Assembly (NCBI GenBank): GCA_005765155.1
Contig: VCCP01000003.1
Span: 4,216,001-4,280,000 of the forward strand
Reading direction: 5' to 3'
Source: Zelopaecilomyces penicillatus
Lineage: Eukaryota > Ascomycota > Sordariomycetes > Hypocreales > Pseudodiploosporaceae
DNA: 64,000 nucleotides
Under the pieces are notes generated by a model. The model did not search any database, was not told where the DNA came from, and worked only from the letters and a program-made list of their open reading frames with translations. Shown piece after piece: positions 1-12,406 of this stretch. The position numbers and the translations under genes were made by a program. Every line of letters begins with the position of its first letter. Position 1 is the stretch's first letter.

Positions 1-553
1 CCGAATCATTCCACTGGGTCTCGTTCGAAGGCCCAAAGAAGAATGTGAAGGTGTGGAAAGGCAACCACGCTAATTAATGGGGGGTTGACCGGGAAATTTT
101 CTTCTCCAACTTGCAAATTGGCAGGGCGTGTCATTATGAAGGCTGACATTCCACACGTGGAGTAATAATTACTGTGACTACGGCAATGACCTGTACTAGG
201 TAGATGGAATGAAAAACAGTAGATGTACAATTCAAGAGTCAAACATCTGCTCAACTAGATATCTTGGGAATTATCCATCCCTACTACGTATAATCCACAG
301 CCAATCTAGGTGTCGCACGTTTTGCTATAAACCAACCGTCTCCTCATGCCGGAACCAATCCTAGGTATGTATGGCTCCCCAACGTTGCAGTAGCTACATC
401 TCGATTTCGGAAATAACAGGGACCGACAAACCCTGATTGGCATCGCATTCTAATACCATCACACTCGGTGAGCGATTTGCCAGTTGGGGGCCGTTTGAGC
501 CATAAAGTGCTTCGGTAATTGTTGACGCATCGATTCACATCCGCCAAGAAAGG

Positions 554-569
554 CGTACGTACGTACGTA
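554..569. repeat. CGTA tetranucleotide repeat
   Basis: Four tandem CGTA units (16 bp). Self-complementary and intergenic; probably a simple microsatellite. Confidence 0.9.
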
Positions 570-722
570 ACTGTACTTCAACAGACCGCTTTCAAAAACT
601 CGCCCCTCCCCAGCCTCCATCCAACCCTAGGTACTTAGGCATACTACTACAAGCACCAACATCCTTATTTATTACATAACAATTAATGCAATTTTGAACT
701 TCTTGCATTTCTTTCGGAAGAA

Positions 723-726
<4 letters not shown>

Positions 727-758
<32 letters not shown>
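727..758. repeat. GA dinucleotide microsatellite
   Basis: Sixteen uninterrupted GA units in intergenic sequence. Likely length-polymorphic between strains. Confidence 0.95.
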
Positions 759-763
<5 letters not shown>

Positions 764-1358
764 GCGCAGGATGTTTACGGTTGCTGGTAACAGTATGCGA
801 AACATGGCACCCTCTAGCCGGTCCACGTGAGCAGACATCAGATGTGGCAACGATCGTCCTATAAAGTTTGTCTGTACCTCAACCTGACATCACCATCTAT
901 CAATTGGTAATGGACAGTAAAGGTCGAAAAGGATATGAACAGACAAGTGAGTAGCATGCCAGCGTAGTTATCACAATCAACTACAATCCTTTATGTAGTA
1001 TATTTGCTTTCATCAAGAAACAGCACCAGTAAAATCAAACACACAAACTGTCCTTCCGCGTTCCCAAGCACTACAAGTATCTCAAGAATCTGCCTTTCTA
1101 CAGATATGAAAAAGCCAATCGGGTGATGGAAATTGATTATATATCATTGTATTGTATTGTATTTCGATTTTTTCCGTTAGATGAGAAAAAAGCTACTCCT
1201 CTCAATGAGAAGACGTCACCAAGTATGCCGCAAGCAGCATGCTTGACTTTGAAGCTCTATTACGCCTCCTTGGAACTATGAAACTAACTGCTTGTCATCG
1301 CTCCATTGTACTTCCTCAAGGAATTAGCACAGCGCAGATGCTTCAGCACAAAACAAAC

Positions 1359-3812
1359 TCAGGATAGACTCTCAATCTCTACAGATTGCTCTGGAACATC
1401 AGGCACAACAATGTCGCCTTGTTCGTCCGACCCCGGTTCAACCTTGGCTTCCCGCGCATCCACCAACTCGACATCGTATTCGGGGGGCACCCAAAACTGT
1501 CCGGTCGAGTCGTTCCACGTCAACCACTTGCCTGACTTGGCAATTTGTCGCCCAAGCCATAATATCCTCTCCTTGCGTTCATCAATCATCGAAGCCAGTT
1601 CAAAGTACTTCTCATCTTCGTCCACCTTATCGTTGCTAAACCAGTCATTAGGGAGGTAATCCTCCACGTAGATTAAGCCCCGCATTGCGTAATCCTCTGG
1701 TAGAGGACGGGGTTGTTCATTCTTTAGCGGGCCAGGAAACACATCGCTATCCATGCGCGGTTCAAATTTGCAAGATTGCTTGAGATAGTTGAGCATCAAC
1801 GCCGTAAGTTTCCATGGGTAGTGACCCTCAATGTAGGACATGGCTACTGGGAACCGTGAAATGTGATGTAAAAAGACCAAACTTGTATGGAGAAAGGGAA
1901 GGGTGTTCATATCACCCCAACGATGGATGATAGTCTTGTACGTCTCTGCTGCAAATGATATAGCCTTTGTAAACGTTTCTCCTGGCGCCTCCGGCTTTTC
2001 TTCCATTGCCATGTCAGAATCAGATCGTTTTGAGATCGCTCGCATCAGCGGATGGGACTCGTCCCCATAGCCTAAAAGTGAGCACCCAAGTGAGATACCC
2101 ATAAAGTATCTACATGATAAATTAATACTTTGAATCATATACTGACCAGTTATTAGGCAAGATGCCCGAGCAAAACTTACCCCGACTCAAGCCAGCGTTT
2201 TGTGGTCCTCCCGATATGGCCATCCAATAGATCGAAAAACGTAGTCATGGACTCCTCCAGTTGGTCCTGGCATTTCCCAGAAAAGAAGATTGCATGTACT
2301 CGAACAAAGGCAACATCAACAGGCTCTAGACGAGGGGATGTCGAATTTAAAAGCGGATCAAAGAGAGTCATTATGCTATCCCGGGCGCTCATGAACGGGA
2401 TGGGCACACATAACGACTTGGTGTAGTAATAGAGCTGCTGTAGAGCGTTCGGCCGAGCCAAAATGGCAAGGTGGTGATATAAACGGCCAGTCGTCGGCGA
2501 CTTATATGACGCCTTGCTGTACCAATACCGCGAGACCATTGTCCATGTCTCACGATCCCTGATATCGTCATCTTCAATGGCCATCCGATACCGGCCGAGG
2601 TCACCCAGACATTCTACCCACGTATCCTCAAAGGCAGGCACTGTCTCATAGAGAAGCGCCATTATACTGTAAGCAATATAAATAAAGGTCAGCATCTGCT
2701 CCAGAGATGCTGGCAATCTATGTCTCAAAAGCTCCAAAAATGAGTGGATTCCATGCCGCCACATGCGCGCAGGCATAGCATACTTTGCAGCTAGGCGCCG
2801 AAGGGCAGGGCTTGCTGAAGGATGTTGGCTTGCCAAAAAGAAGTCGTGGTGTTCGTGCAAGAGGGTGCGGTGGAGAGCAATGAGGGCCTGCCATTGCTCG
2901 TTGCTTAGAGGACCAGCGTCCTTATTGGAGGATTGCAAATTATCAACCTCGATACACTTGCTCTCAACTAAAACCAGACCAGCATAAATACCCTTGACCT
3001 CGGTCACAAGCTGCTCCTGTGCAATTGGCCTTGTTGTAGGTTGACGGATCATCTCTGAGGCGGATGGGTCTTCCACAGGCTCGTCAGCAGAACCTTGCTG
3101 CTGATGCGCTTGATGCGACAGTTGTGATCGCTGTGAATGATGAGGCTGGCGTCCAGACTTGTTTTGAGAGGTGTGCCTAGGTTGCGACCTTGGTTGGGAT
3201 ATCCTTCGGGGCTGTTCTTCGTCTGGATTCCACAACTGTCGATGGCTTAGGCTCTTGGCCTTTAATCCTCGGTCAAACTCCCCCGTGCTATCACTCACCC
3301 TTGCACGACTACGAGTAGGTGTTGATGGTGGAGAAGAGCCACGATGCTGAGCAACAGATGACGGTGGTGAGCAGACCTTCTTGTCGCGGCGATCGCCCTC
3401 TGGCGCTTCCAACGTAGCATCCAACCTTCCTGGCCGATTGCTGTTATCGTGGTTTTCGGCGGCTGCGGGTATAGGTCGTTTCCTCGTCTTCTTGGTCTGA
3501 CTCCGTTCAGTATCAGCAGACGGTTCAACCGTCGGGTTCCTGCGATATTGGGGGTCAATTGCGAGAAGCGAAGACGGCGCGTAGGGCATTTGAGGCTCAC
3601 TGAGGCTTGCAGCTACCGAGCTTCATCCTGTCATATGCTTCCTTGATATCGGCCTCATCGCTGAGGCCGGGATGGTTCTCAGCATCACCCAGAACATGAG
3701 CTTTGAAACCCTGTAGGCTGGGGGGCCGGATCAGGGCAGCACAACAAGGACAGTTGTGAGGGGCACGGGAGGCGTTGCGAAGGTACTTGACCCAGTTGGT
3801 ATCGAGGCTCAT
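1359..3812 (-). CDS. Est1-type DNA/RNA-binding domain protein with N-terminal zinc-finger-like motif
   Basis: Three exons (3812-3601, 3539-2181, 2109-1359) join in frame into 773 residues. Introns are 61 bp (GTGAGC donor) and 71 bp (GTAAGT donor). Residues 21-47 have a C-x2-C-x14-H-x7-H arrangement resembling a zinc finger. Residues ~72-235 are a basic, Ser/Pro/Gln-rich linker likely to be disordered. The core (~245-600) has the helical-repeat signature of the Est1/SMG5-7 DNA/RNA-binding domain, including a segment reading GRLYHHLAILARP near residue 422 followed by YYYTKSL. In this family such proteins act in telomerase recruitment or nonsense-mediated mRNA decay; which applies here cannot be told. 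The start at 3812 is chosen because an upstream in-frame ATG at 4031 would add a 15-proline run encoded by a G/C homopolymer. Confidence 0.75.
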
Positions 3813-3860
3813 GACCGCGGTGTCCGTCCCGGAACGGACATAGAACGGCAGCGACGTCGG

Positions 3861-3861
<1 letters not shown>

Positions 3862-3902
<41 letters not shown>
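3862..3902. repeat. 41-nt G homopolymer (C on the gene strand)
   Basis: An uninterrupted run of 41 G on the plus strand, 50 bp upstream of the chosen Est1-like start codon. It would be polyproline if translation began at the ATG at 4031. It could be a real G-quadruplex-forming leader or promoter element, or an assembly artefact, since such runs are hard to sequence. Confidence 0.9.
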
Positions 3903-3903
<1 letters not shown>

Positions 3904-4596
3904 GCACGGCGGACGGAGCGGCGGCTGTGGGTGGACACGGGAAGGCTGCAGACACGTCGTACGCCGTCGGGAGCGTCTGCGGCGACGCGACTGGGGGCGA
4001 ATGCGATTCGAGGGGTGTGCAATGCCGGCAAATAGACGACGAGGTGAGGTTTAGCTAGCTAGGCCTTGAACCACCCAGCTCCTGTGTAGGTAGAGCAGGT
4101 GGCAGATGGCAGTGGCGGGGTGCTGGCAAAGAGCAGACCGAGAGCAGACCGAAAGCAGACCGACCAGGTTAGGTGTCGTGATCGACCGTGACTGACTTGA
4201 CGGACAGGGGCGTGGAAAAGCTGGCTCGAGGAGCGAGAAGAGCGAGGGGAGCGAGGGAGAGCAAGAGAGAAGCGGGAGATTCGTCTGCCAAAGGTGCCGA
4301 ACCGAGGAAAGCTGAGATGAAGACTGGATTGGCGCGCAGCGCCGAGATAGTTAGAACATGATACGGGCGTCGTCAATAAGCATTCGAGGGTCTAGAGGAA
4401 GAGATGCCGCCCTTTTGTTCTGGCAACAACTGCATGGGCTGTGGCGTAGCGAAAGTTGGTGTTGTTAGGATGGGGGGTGGTCATGGTGGGTGTCAAAGCA
4501 TGGTGGTTGGTTGATATTCCTCAGTGTGGTTTGCTGGTGGTTCGCCCAAAAAAAAAAACAAGGCAACCACCATAGATCACAATGGGCTTTTTCACA

Positions 4597-4670
4597 GGGG
4601 GGGGGGGAGCGATCTCTCTCAGAAGGCTACAGGTACCCGTGGATCTTTAGGGAGGGTGGGGGGGGGGGGG
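4597..4670. repeat. Two further G runs
   Basis: Runs of about 11 G (about 4597-4607) and 13 G (about 4658-4670) on the plus strand, in the presumed promoter region of the Est1-like gene. Together with the 41-nt run they make an unusually G-rich upstream region. Confidence 0.85.
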
Positions 4671-7600
4671 TGTGTTTTGGACCACCTGCAGTTCGCCAGG
4701 GCGCCGAGGTTGCCTTTTTCTTTGGCAACAGAGCCTCAACCAGGCCCCATCCATCGATAACGGCACGATCTGCCACCCCCCTTTTGAATCCTGGGATCAA
4801 TCTGCGTTTGGTCACCTTGCTTCCCCCTTATTTGCCAAAACGTTATTCGTTCACTCGACCCTGAGCTTGGTGATTGGCAAGAGCAGCGTTTTCGAAAGAG
4901 AAAAAAACAGAAGATGTGTGAAAGAACAGCCCAGCCAACCAAGATCGCCGCCTAGTCTTTTTTTTTTTGTTCTTTCTCTTCTTGTTCCGTTAATGGGCGC
5001 GGAAATATCAAAAGAGGACGGAGTAATTGTTGAATTCGAGAAAAGATCGAATCTCTTGTTTCCCCTTTCGTGTGTTTTGGCTGCATCTGTCTTTTCTCGT
5101 TTTTCCCCACTTCGTGTGAGGCTGGCTGGTTCGGGTTGGCAGCCTTATATACTCGTCCAACCGATGCCTTTAATCAGAGCAGGAATTGGCACGCGGACCA
5201 GCAACGTCGCTGATGAAGGTATTGTGGCCGGTAAAAGGAAAGAAAAAAACAGCTGATGGTTGCTGCAAATTCTTCAGCCTGCACAAGCCATTCTGGAGAG
5301 TGAGTGTGAGTAGTTTATTGTTGTTGTTGCTGGCCACCATCAGTTGATACACACTTGGATTTGTCTGTTTGCATGCTGTCTCCTTTTTTAAATACACAAA
5401 CTCTGTGTAATCGCATCATCAATCCGTTGTTTTCTTTCATCTGCTGAGTTGCTTCTAATACCCTTTTCACTTGTTCGTAAAAAGTCGAAGCCGGTCGCCC
5501 ATCGATTAACCACATACCCGTGATTATCTGTCAGTCTGCTAATAAGACGTAATATATCAACGAGCATTGTGCTACTTGTCATGCAGTAACGGGTACTCGC
5601 TCATCTCGGTGCCAGTGTGCATGTAGGAGTCAACTTTTTGACTAGCAGAATGGGATGGTTCCGGTTCGCTCTGTCTTTTAATATGGTTCGCATTTGTATG
5701 GTATTATGTTCCTCCCATTTACCCGAACGGTTGTCCTACACGGCTGGGAATGCGCCATGAGGCAGCTATCCGATATGCAGCCCGAATTCGGTAAACAACC
5801 TTGCCTAGTTAACTAGTAAAATTAATAAGCCCAGTACTTGAATCACAGGGACATCGGCTTTGGTGTTGCCTTGCAAGCCGTTGTCTTGCTACTGTACTTG
5901 TTTAGATGAAAGGCATACATCGTACACATCCGGGGCTGCTGAGGCTTATCTCTCCCCAATGACCACAACGGTTGTGGCTCCATTTCAGCTTTATTTTTAT
6001 GCCTTCATCTGAAGGAGAAGTTCAATGGTGCTGCTTTGCCTTGAGCTTCTCATACGGAGGAGTTTGTTTGCACTGCAGCTCAACTCACTCAAAGAATTCA
6101 CATCCATCCTCACCAACCATGCCCATACGCTATTCAGAGGTCTTTCTATTTGAACTGTGCCCCGACTCACTCACCAGGGTAGCAGATATGCATATTTCCA
6201 GATATCAAGGCATTGACTCACGCACACATGCGCCGTCTTGAGGCTTAACTGAGCATTCTGATACTTCTACAAGTCCTAACTGCCTGCCTATCACGGCCCA
6301 TTCATCCGTGACCTGGTCTTGACCAACTTGGTGGAACACGCCTCTCCCCAGCCTCATCGGCTGGGAATTCTCACCGGGTCTTTGATATGCGTATTCGGTT
6401 TCAAGCACAATGCTGCCGTGGTATCATCTTCTCAGGCCCTTAGTTGGAACACCCCGGACTCTGTAAGGCAATAACCACGATGTCTTGGCGATAACCACAT
6501 TTTGGAAAGGCATGCAATGCTACTCAAGTAGTGGTGCTTTTCCATCTGTCCATGCTACACCAAATCTGAGAATCAGAGCCACAAGCGAAGACTAGATGCT
6601 ACGATGAAGGCAGCGAAAGATGATGCCAATCAAGGATCTGCCTGGTCGGACTTTCTTACAATTGGCTCTTTGGACGATAAATCCTATCAAGGTCGACTCC
6701 ACTGCGCGAAGCTTGAGTCGCAGCTAGGACCGATGAAGCTTTTACAGCCGTGAGCACCAGGCGACGGTATGACGAAGTCTGAAGGCTCAGCAGCGGATGT
6801 CATGAACTAACTATGTTATAGATTAGTCGGTCGGCTGCCACATTTGATACTAAAAATAACGTATCGGCAATCAGCAACTGCTACGTCACCGAAATGATTC
6901 CAGTTGGACTAATGAATCTTTGTTTCAAGACTACTCTTTTTGACGGGCTCATATCCACCAGGGACGCGTACAACGAGGCGCAGAACAACGAGCCACAATG
7001 CATTGCGTTCTCGGCATGTGGTGGCGAGAACTCCCATTTGGGGGCAAACATGAAGCTACCGGGACATGATCGTCGTCCTCGTCATTGTCGTCATACAAAT
7101 CGAATCGATGCAAGGTATGTTATGGTGTGCATAACACAGCTCATCAACTACCTATCACAGGCTGGGAGCTCTGGCCGGCCTAACACTGAGCCTAACGTGC
7201 GTGCACATGGATCAACTGTATTGACGGGCTGGGCTGATATCATGTGTGTTATTTTGCATTTTGGGACTTCATGCGTCTGACACTCCAGATATGTGTATGT
7301 GTGTGTGATATTGCCTTGGGATGAACTTCGTCCAGCTGCTTTGCGGTTCAGCTGTGAATCCCAACTAGCAGGTTATGGAATAGATGACGTCTTTATTTAC
7401 CATTTTGATCCCAATCACAGCCAAAATTAACATCTTGTGGCCAACGTGTTTTCGACTGCCTTGTTTCCAAAACAGTCTGATGGAGTGGCCGCTCCAGGAT
7501 CCGGCCAGCTAGGACCCTTGTCTCACCAAAGGATTCATTGCCAACAAATCACTGGGTTTTGAGGTGGTTGGTCCAAGCTAATTTACCAGTCATTGCATTT

Positions 7601-10438
7601 GCGCCTTGTCAACACGCAAAAAGAAGTGTGAGGCTTCAAATTCTTGACCGAAGAAGCTACAAGCTGAGCCATCTTGGCGTATTGGGCGTTTATCAGCCTA
7701 GCCTGACCGCCAGATCTGCCGCTACTGACGGCTATTTCTTTTGGTGGTGCACGTCATTCACCAGTAGACAAAATCGGGGGAAAATCATAGGCTGTACTCT
7801 TTACGAAGGCTTTTCGGTGCGAAGGGTCATGGTGTGAATGAGGTACTGGTATCCGATCTGATAGGCTCTCCTCTGTCTGGTACAGATTTAACCCGCCGGT
7901 TGTCACTTTGTATAGACTTGCAATTTCACCCCTGACTCATGATGCATCCATCTTTGAACTATGATATTATCCCAGTACCATTTTTCATTTCCATTGGGCT
8001 TGGAAAACATGAAATATGTCAGGCCTCTGGCGTTGGATCCATGTCAGCTCATACAGCCCCACGACCACGCCGCATGGCATGCACACCTTGATTGTACCCC
8101 CCCATCCCCAGCAAGGCAAACAGAAACGTGTTGTTCGCACTCAACTCAATTTTTGATGCAATTTCCTATCGGAACCGACCGGGCCCGGCCGAACTGTCTC
8201 ATGTTGGCTCAATCCGGTGCCCTGGGGCAAGGCATCTTCGTCGCGTTGGATGCCACGATGAGGGAGGCATTACCTGACATTGGAATAGACCCTTTAACTC
8301 ACTGCACCAGGATCGTTTGCTAGCTTATTAGACAACCTCAAAATCATTGTACGATATCGGCCCTATTTCACTTATGAAACAAATAATTCTCAGCCTTTCA
8401 GCAGAGTTTGGGCAGGAAACCCCTCGTGCAGCTATTGACGTTTGCGTCGTGTTGCTGTCCTGCTTATACGGATCATGTGAGACAATGAACAGAAAAGAAA
8501 AGAAAAAAGCTACTCCCATCATGTCACCATCACCATCATTATCACAAACTCGTCGATTCATAGAAGGGGACAGGCAACGTATCTGCAAGCCCTCTGTTGT
8601 ACATGGAGTATGTGAGTCTTGATTAGTATTTCTTGTTGTACAATTGGAGAAGAGGCCACGCGGTGTACAACCCTGGCTTGCCCAGATGGTCACAAAGGAA
8701 AGGATGTTGGCCGAGGAGCATTCGAGCAGAAGAAAGAAGGAAGGAAATGAAAGCTAAATAAATGTATTATATTTAGCAGCCATTCTGCCCATAAACCCAC
8801 TGTGCAAGAGTAGCTTTCAATGTATGTATATTAGTATAATGTACAATGCCCGCTCACGCAATTGATGTATAACACACCATGTTGGATGATTGTAAAATCA
8901 CATCAAGGCAACGCAACCTAGGTGAGCTGTGTTGCGCGCTCTGTCTCCCTTGCTTCTGAACGCCTCGCAGCACAAGCAATTCCTTGTCAAAGACATATCT
9001 CAATGGACAAAGGAGGCAGCTGTTGCCTTAAAAGCTCGTTTCATTGGCACACCCTCTCTGCTCAACGTCTATCAATCGAGGAGTCACCGAAGTTGATTTG
9101 TCTCGAGCAGGTCACCTCACGCTGCTAGTATCCAACCTCTTACTCACCAACTAACCAAATAGTGGTGTCATGGATGCGTGTGAATACTGCAGCGACCCGG
9201 ATAGATCCAACATCGGATGAGCGAGCTCTTCTGTCCTTCCCTTCTTTTATCTTCTAACTGAACCGGAGCAAAGCTTTCGGAAGACCGGTAGCAGTTGTGC
9301 CATTTCCAAAGACAGAAAAGCCTTACTCCCAGCCCAACCGTTGCATCTTTGCGGACGAGGCAACATATTTGTGCACCAGGCAAGCGGGGATGTGGAATGA
9401 TTAGAAGCCGACGATTTCAAGCTGCAGCCTACCTACCGATGCGGCTTTCACTTCCCTTCGGCCGACTGACTTCTCCTTTGGTATGCATGCATGCAGGAAG
9501 CTCCCGTTCTGCTGGCGATTTGGCTGCTTGCACGACAGCGGCACTTTGTAAATGTTGCCAAGACCATTCAATTTGCCGACTGGCGAGACAAACAACTGGT
9601 CCAAAATGGATGAGCAGATGCCACGATCCACAAAATAAGAATAGAGAAACCATATCATGCAGCCTCGTTTACGCGGCAGTGAAGATAGTCGTGAAACCGC
9701 TTGTAATACGGAGGGAACGGAGTAGATGTTTGAGTACTTTTCAACGTTCCCTTCGACCATGGAATATCAAGGGTTATAGCAGCACGCCAACACCCACAAA
9801 TCATGATCAATCTTCCATAAAAAAGGAAAAAAGAAACTGTACAACTTCCAACAGCTACCCCTCAGGCAGAGATACGAGCATGTTCAAAGCAGTTATCCAT
9901 CTTTATTGGCAACAATCATTTCAAGACCAGATATCAAGCCAGGCTGGGAGCAGAGAATTCATTCATGGTCTGTGAGGGAGGCTGCAGGCGGCAATGCGCC
10001 CAATTGAAGTGGTATCACACAGCGGCCCGTTGCCTTGGTGGGTTGTACACCCAAAAAGGGGGAGGGGGAGTGGGCAGTTTAGACATGGTGTTTAGCTGCG
10101 GGAACATGAATCGTGGGGATTTTGACATAGTTTGCCTTGCTCAAGGGAAGTGCCTAAATTGTACCAGGATCTGACAAGTACCACATGGAGAGCCATACCA
10201 ATTGGCCTTTGAGAGAGAAACAAGAAAATAGCGGTGTAGACTTGCAGTTCTATTCAGTCAGGAATTCTGGTGAGCTTGTATCAGATCACTTGTGTCAAAA
10301 TAACACTGTAGATGGGTTAGATGGATTTTGCCGCTCAACATGGGAAAAAAAGCACTCGTGTAGAAAGAGAAGAGTTGGCCAGCAAGCTGTTAATACGTTT
10401 AATATGTTCGTGAATAAGAAGAGGCGATGGCTCTTCTA

Positions 10439-12030
10439 TCACCTGTACTGCTCGTATTTGGCCGCCTCAGCCATCCTCAACTCAATTTTCTTAATCATGT
10501 CCGGGTCGTACAGTTCCTCCACTGGCCGTCCTGCCTTGAAGATTTCCCTTTCGTGTCGGACTGCCTCCTCTTTTGTCATACATACCAGGTCTTGCAGCCT
10601 GATATTTGAGCATTTCTGTTCCTCCTTGCCCTCGCCAATGACATTCATACTGCTGCCCTCTGGCTTCCGCCACCGTATAAGAACCAGCTTTGTTGGAATG
10701 CCGCTGATGATGCTTCGGCCACGGTACACCTCCTCAGACAAGAAGGCGACATCACCCATTGTGAGTGGGAGCTTTAAGCCAGTAACGCCTGGTACAAAAA
10801 GCCGGGCAAGCTTGTCCTCGGAGCCTTGCACGTAGGTAAAAATGCCTTCGTACATTTTTTCGCGGCCCTTGGCAGGCACGTAATCGATGGGATAACCAGT
10901 CACGGCAAGGATAACATGGTTGGCGGCAGTTAAGCCAAATATGGCAGGCATTGTCCCCAGAACAGGCAATATCCTTACACGGAAGTTTGCCATGACACCC
11001 AAATCACCGACAGAGCCCTTTTGGAATTCCTCTTCCGGCAGAGGTAGCAGCTCAGCTTTGCCTTCGCCAGCTTGTTCGGTTGAGTACACTACTGGGATTC
11101 CACTCGTGATTCCTTGCAGCTTTAGTCGTCGCCTTGTCGCTCTGGAGAGTCCATCATCTGTGCTGGTGCCAATATCTCCCACAATGATTCTGGTCGGATC
11201 ACCTTTGCAACCGGCCCCCATGGCGCTGATCACAGGGAGCTTTTTGTCATAGCAGTACTTTAACAACGCTACCTTGGTGTCGATATTGTCAATGGCGTCA
11301 ATGACAAAATCTGGTCGTCTCCCATCCTCTTGCCAAGCTGCCAGCATCTCTGCCGCTACAGTTTCGTCAAATTTCTCTTGCCGTAAATCGAAGTTGACCC
11401 AAGGAGCAATAGCAATGAGCCGGCGCTGCAGGCATTGGACTTTAGGAATGCCGACATCAGCCAGCGTGGCCACAGCATGGCGGTTGAGCGAGCTCAAAGT
11501 GACTTGATCAAAGTCAATGAGTCTGATTTTCGACACACCCGATCGTGCGAGGGCAGCGGCGCAATGAGAGCCCACGCCACCACAACCCACAATGATGATG
11601 AAGGAATCCCGCAGTTTCTCTAAACCTTCTGGTGTGAGAAAGACCCGATTGCGGGCAAGCTGCTCTAATACGAGCTCTTCATCAAAATCACCAGCCTGTG
11701 CACGTCTTGCCAATGCCTGGTTTCGTGCATCTTCAATGTCTGCGGAAGACTCTGATGAAGCGCCAAAGCTGTTTAACTGTAGATGGGTAAGTTAGTGCTT
11801 GCGTCACAAATGTAGCCGTGGTTGAGTTAAATTGTATTTCTTACTCTTCTCACGTAATGCGAGTCTTCTTTTAACGTCGGGATGGAGTTCTTCAACTCGA
11901 AAATCCTCTCCTCCCTCTCTAAAGCTTGATATCCAAAGATCAAACCTGCTACAGTTGCTCCCGATAGCACGGCGGTGGCAAGTAATTGAAATCGAGGGTC
12001 TGAGAAATTATCTGGAAAATAGGAGGACAT
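10439..12030 (-). CDS. tRNA threonylcarbamoyladenosine dehydratase (TcdA/Tcd1/Tcd2 family)
   Basis: Two exons (12030-11845, 11776-10439) split by a 68-bp intron (GTAAGA donor, phase 0) give 507 residues. The ThiF/E1-like domain carries the ATP-binding loop GCGGVGSH at about residues 126-133, followed by LIDFDQVTLSSLNRH, and a conserved Cys in AMGAGCKGDP near residue 252. In yeast, Tcd1 and Tcd2 are mitochondrial outer-membrane proteins that cyclise t6A37 in ANN-decoding tRNAs to ct6A. A hydrophobic segment at residues ~14-34 (LLATAVLSGATVAGLIFGY) fits that membrane anchor. Yeast has two paralogues and I cannot assign one. The gene is divergent from the Mgr3-like gene, 376 bp away. Confidence 0.9.
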
Positions 12031-12406
12031 GATGATCACATAATGAGTGTAATTCAGAAAGAATAAAATTCCAAATATAGTCGCAATGAGGCTAATCAAC
12101 CTCAAACTCACGACAAGGTCCGTCCCCGTAAGTTTGTGAGAGCCCAATGGTACCACACCAAGATTTTTTTTACGGATGTGACGTACTGTTGTCCGCTTAG
12201 TCATTCGCTTCGAGACACCCCGGAACATATTCTTTGATGAGCGCCACATAGATTCCATCACCATCATCATTTTCTTACAGAGCAATGCGCCCCATGGAGA
12301 GGGGAAAATCTGTCGCTAGCGAGCATTGACGCCCGAACGTTGCGGGTTGTACTTGTTCTCTACTACTCCACTCCAGAGGCGCTGCGGCTCCTACACAGCA
12401 GCCACG
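12031..12406. other. Divergent intergenic region, dehydratase / Mgr3-like
   Basis: A 376-bp shared upstream region between two genes for probable mitochondrial membrane proteins. In-frame ATGs upstream of both chosen starts (12285 on minus, 12326 on plus) would lengthen the proteins. I see no clear TATA box. Confidence 0.6.

Larger units (their letters stand above)
1..1358. other. Gene-free stretch downstream of the Est1-like gene
   Basis: I see no coding signal here; the open frames are short and none looks like a known protein. The stretch lies 3' of the minus-strand Est1-like gene. It holds two simple repeats (CGTA units near 554 and a GA tract near 727), a TACGTAGTA-type motif on the minus strand around 282-290, and AT-rich sequence around 1130-1160 that may serve as the gene's 3' UTR and poly(A) region. 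Confidence 0.6.
3813..10438. other. 6.6 kb gene-free region
   Basis: This lies between the 5' end of the Est1-like gene and the 3' end of the tRNA dehydratase gene. Open frames of 190-226 codons exist (for example 4672-5256 and 9295-9975 on plus) but their products are low-complexity or compositionally odd and resemble nothing I know. The part nearest the Est1-like gene (3.86-4.7 kb) contains three long G runs and CT-rich minus-strand sequence, consistent with a promoter and leader. I see no transposase, reverse transcriptase, terminal repeats or tRNA in the rest. Confidence 0.55.

Noticed and set aside
3597..4031. Longer Est1-like start at 4031 including a polyproline run
   Set aside because: It would translate a 41-nt homopolymer and a compositionally random leader. 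The ATG at 3812 directly precedes the zinc-finger-like motif.
4672..5256. 194-codon plus-strand frame in the Est1-like upstream region
   Set aside because: Its product is low-complexity with no recognisable domain, the sequence is full of homopolymers, and it lies where a promoter is expected.
9295..9975. 226-codon plus-strand frame
   Set aside because: No family resemblance, no splice continuity, and overlapping antisense frames of similar quality.
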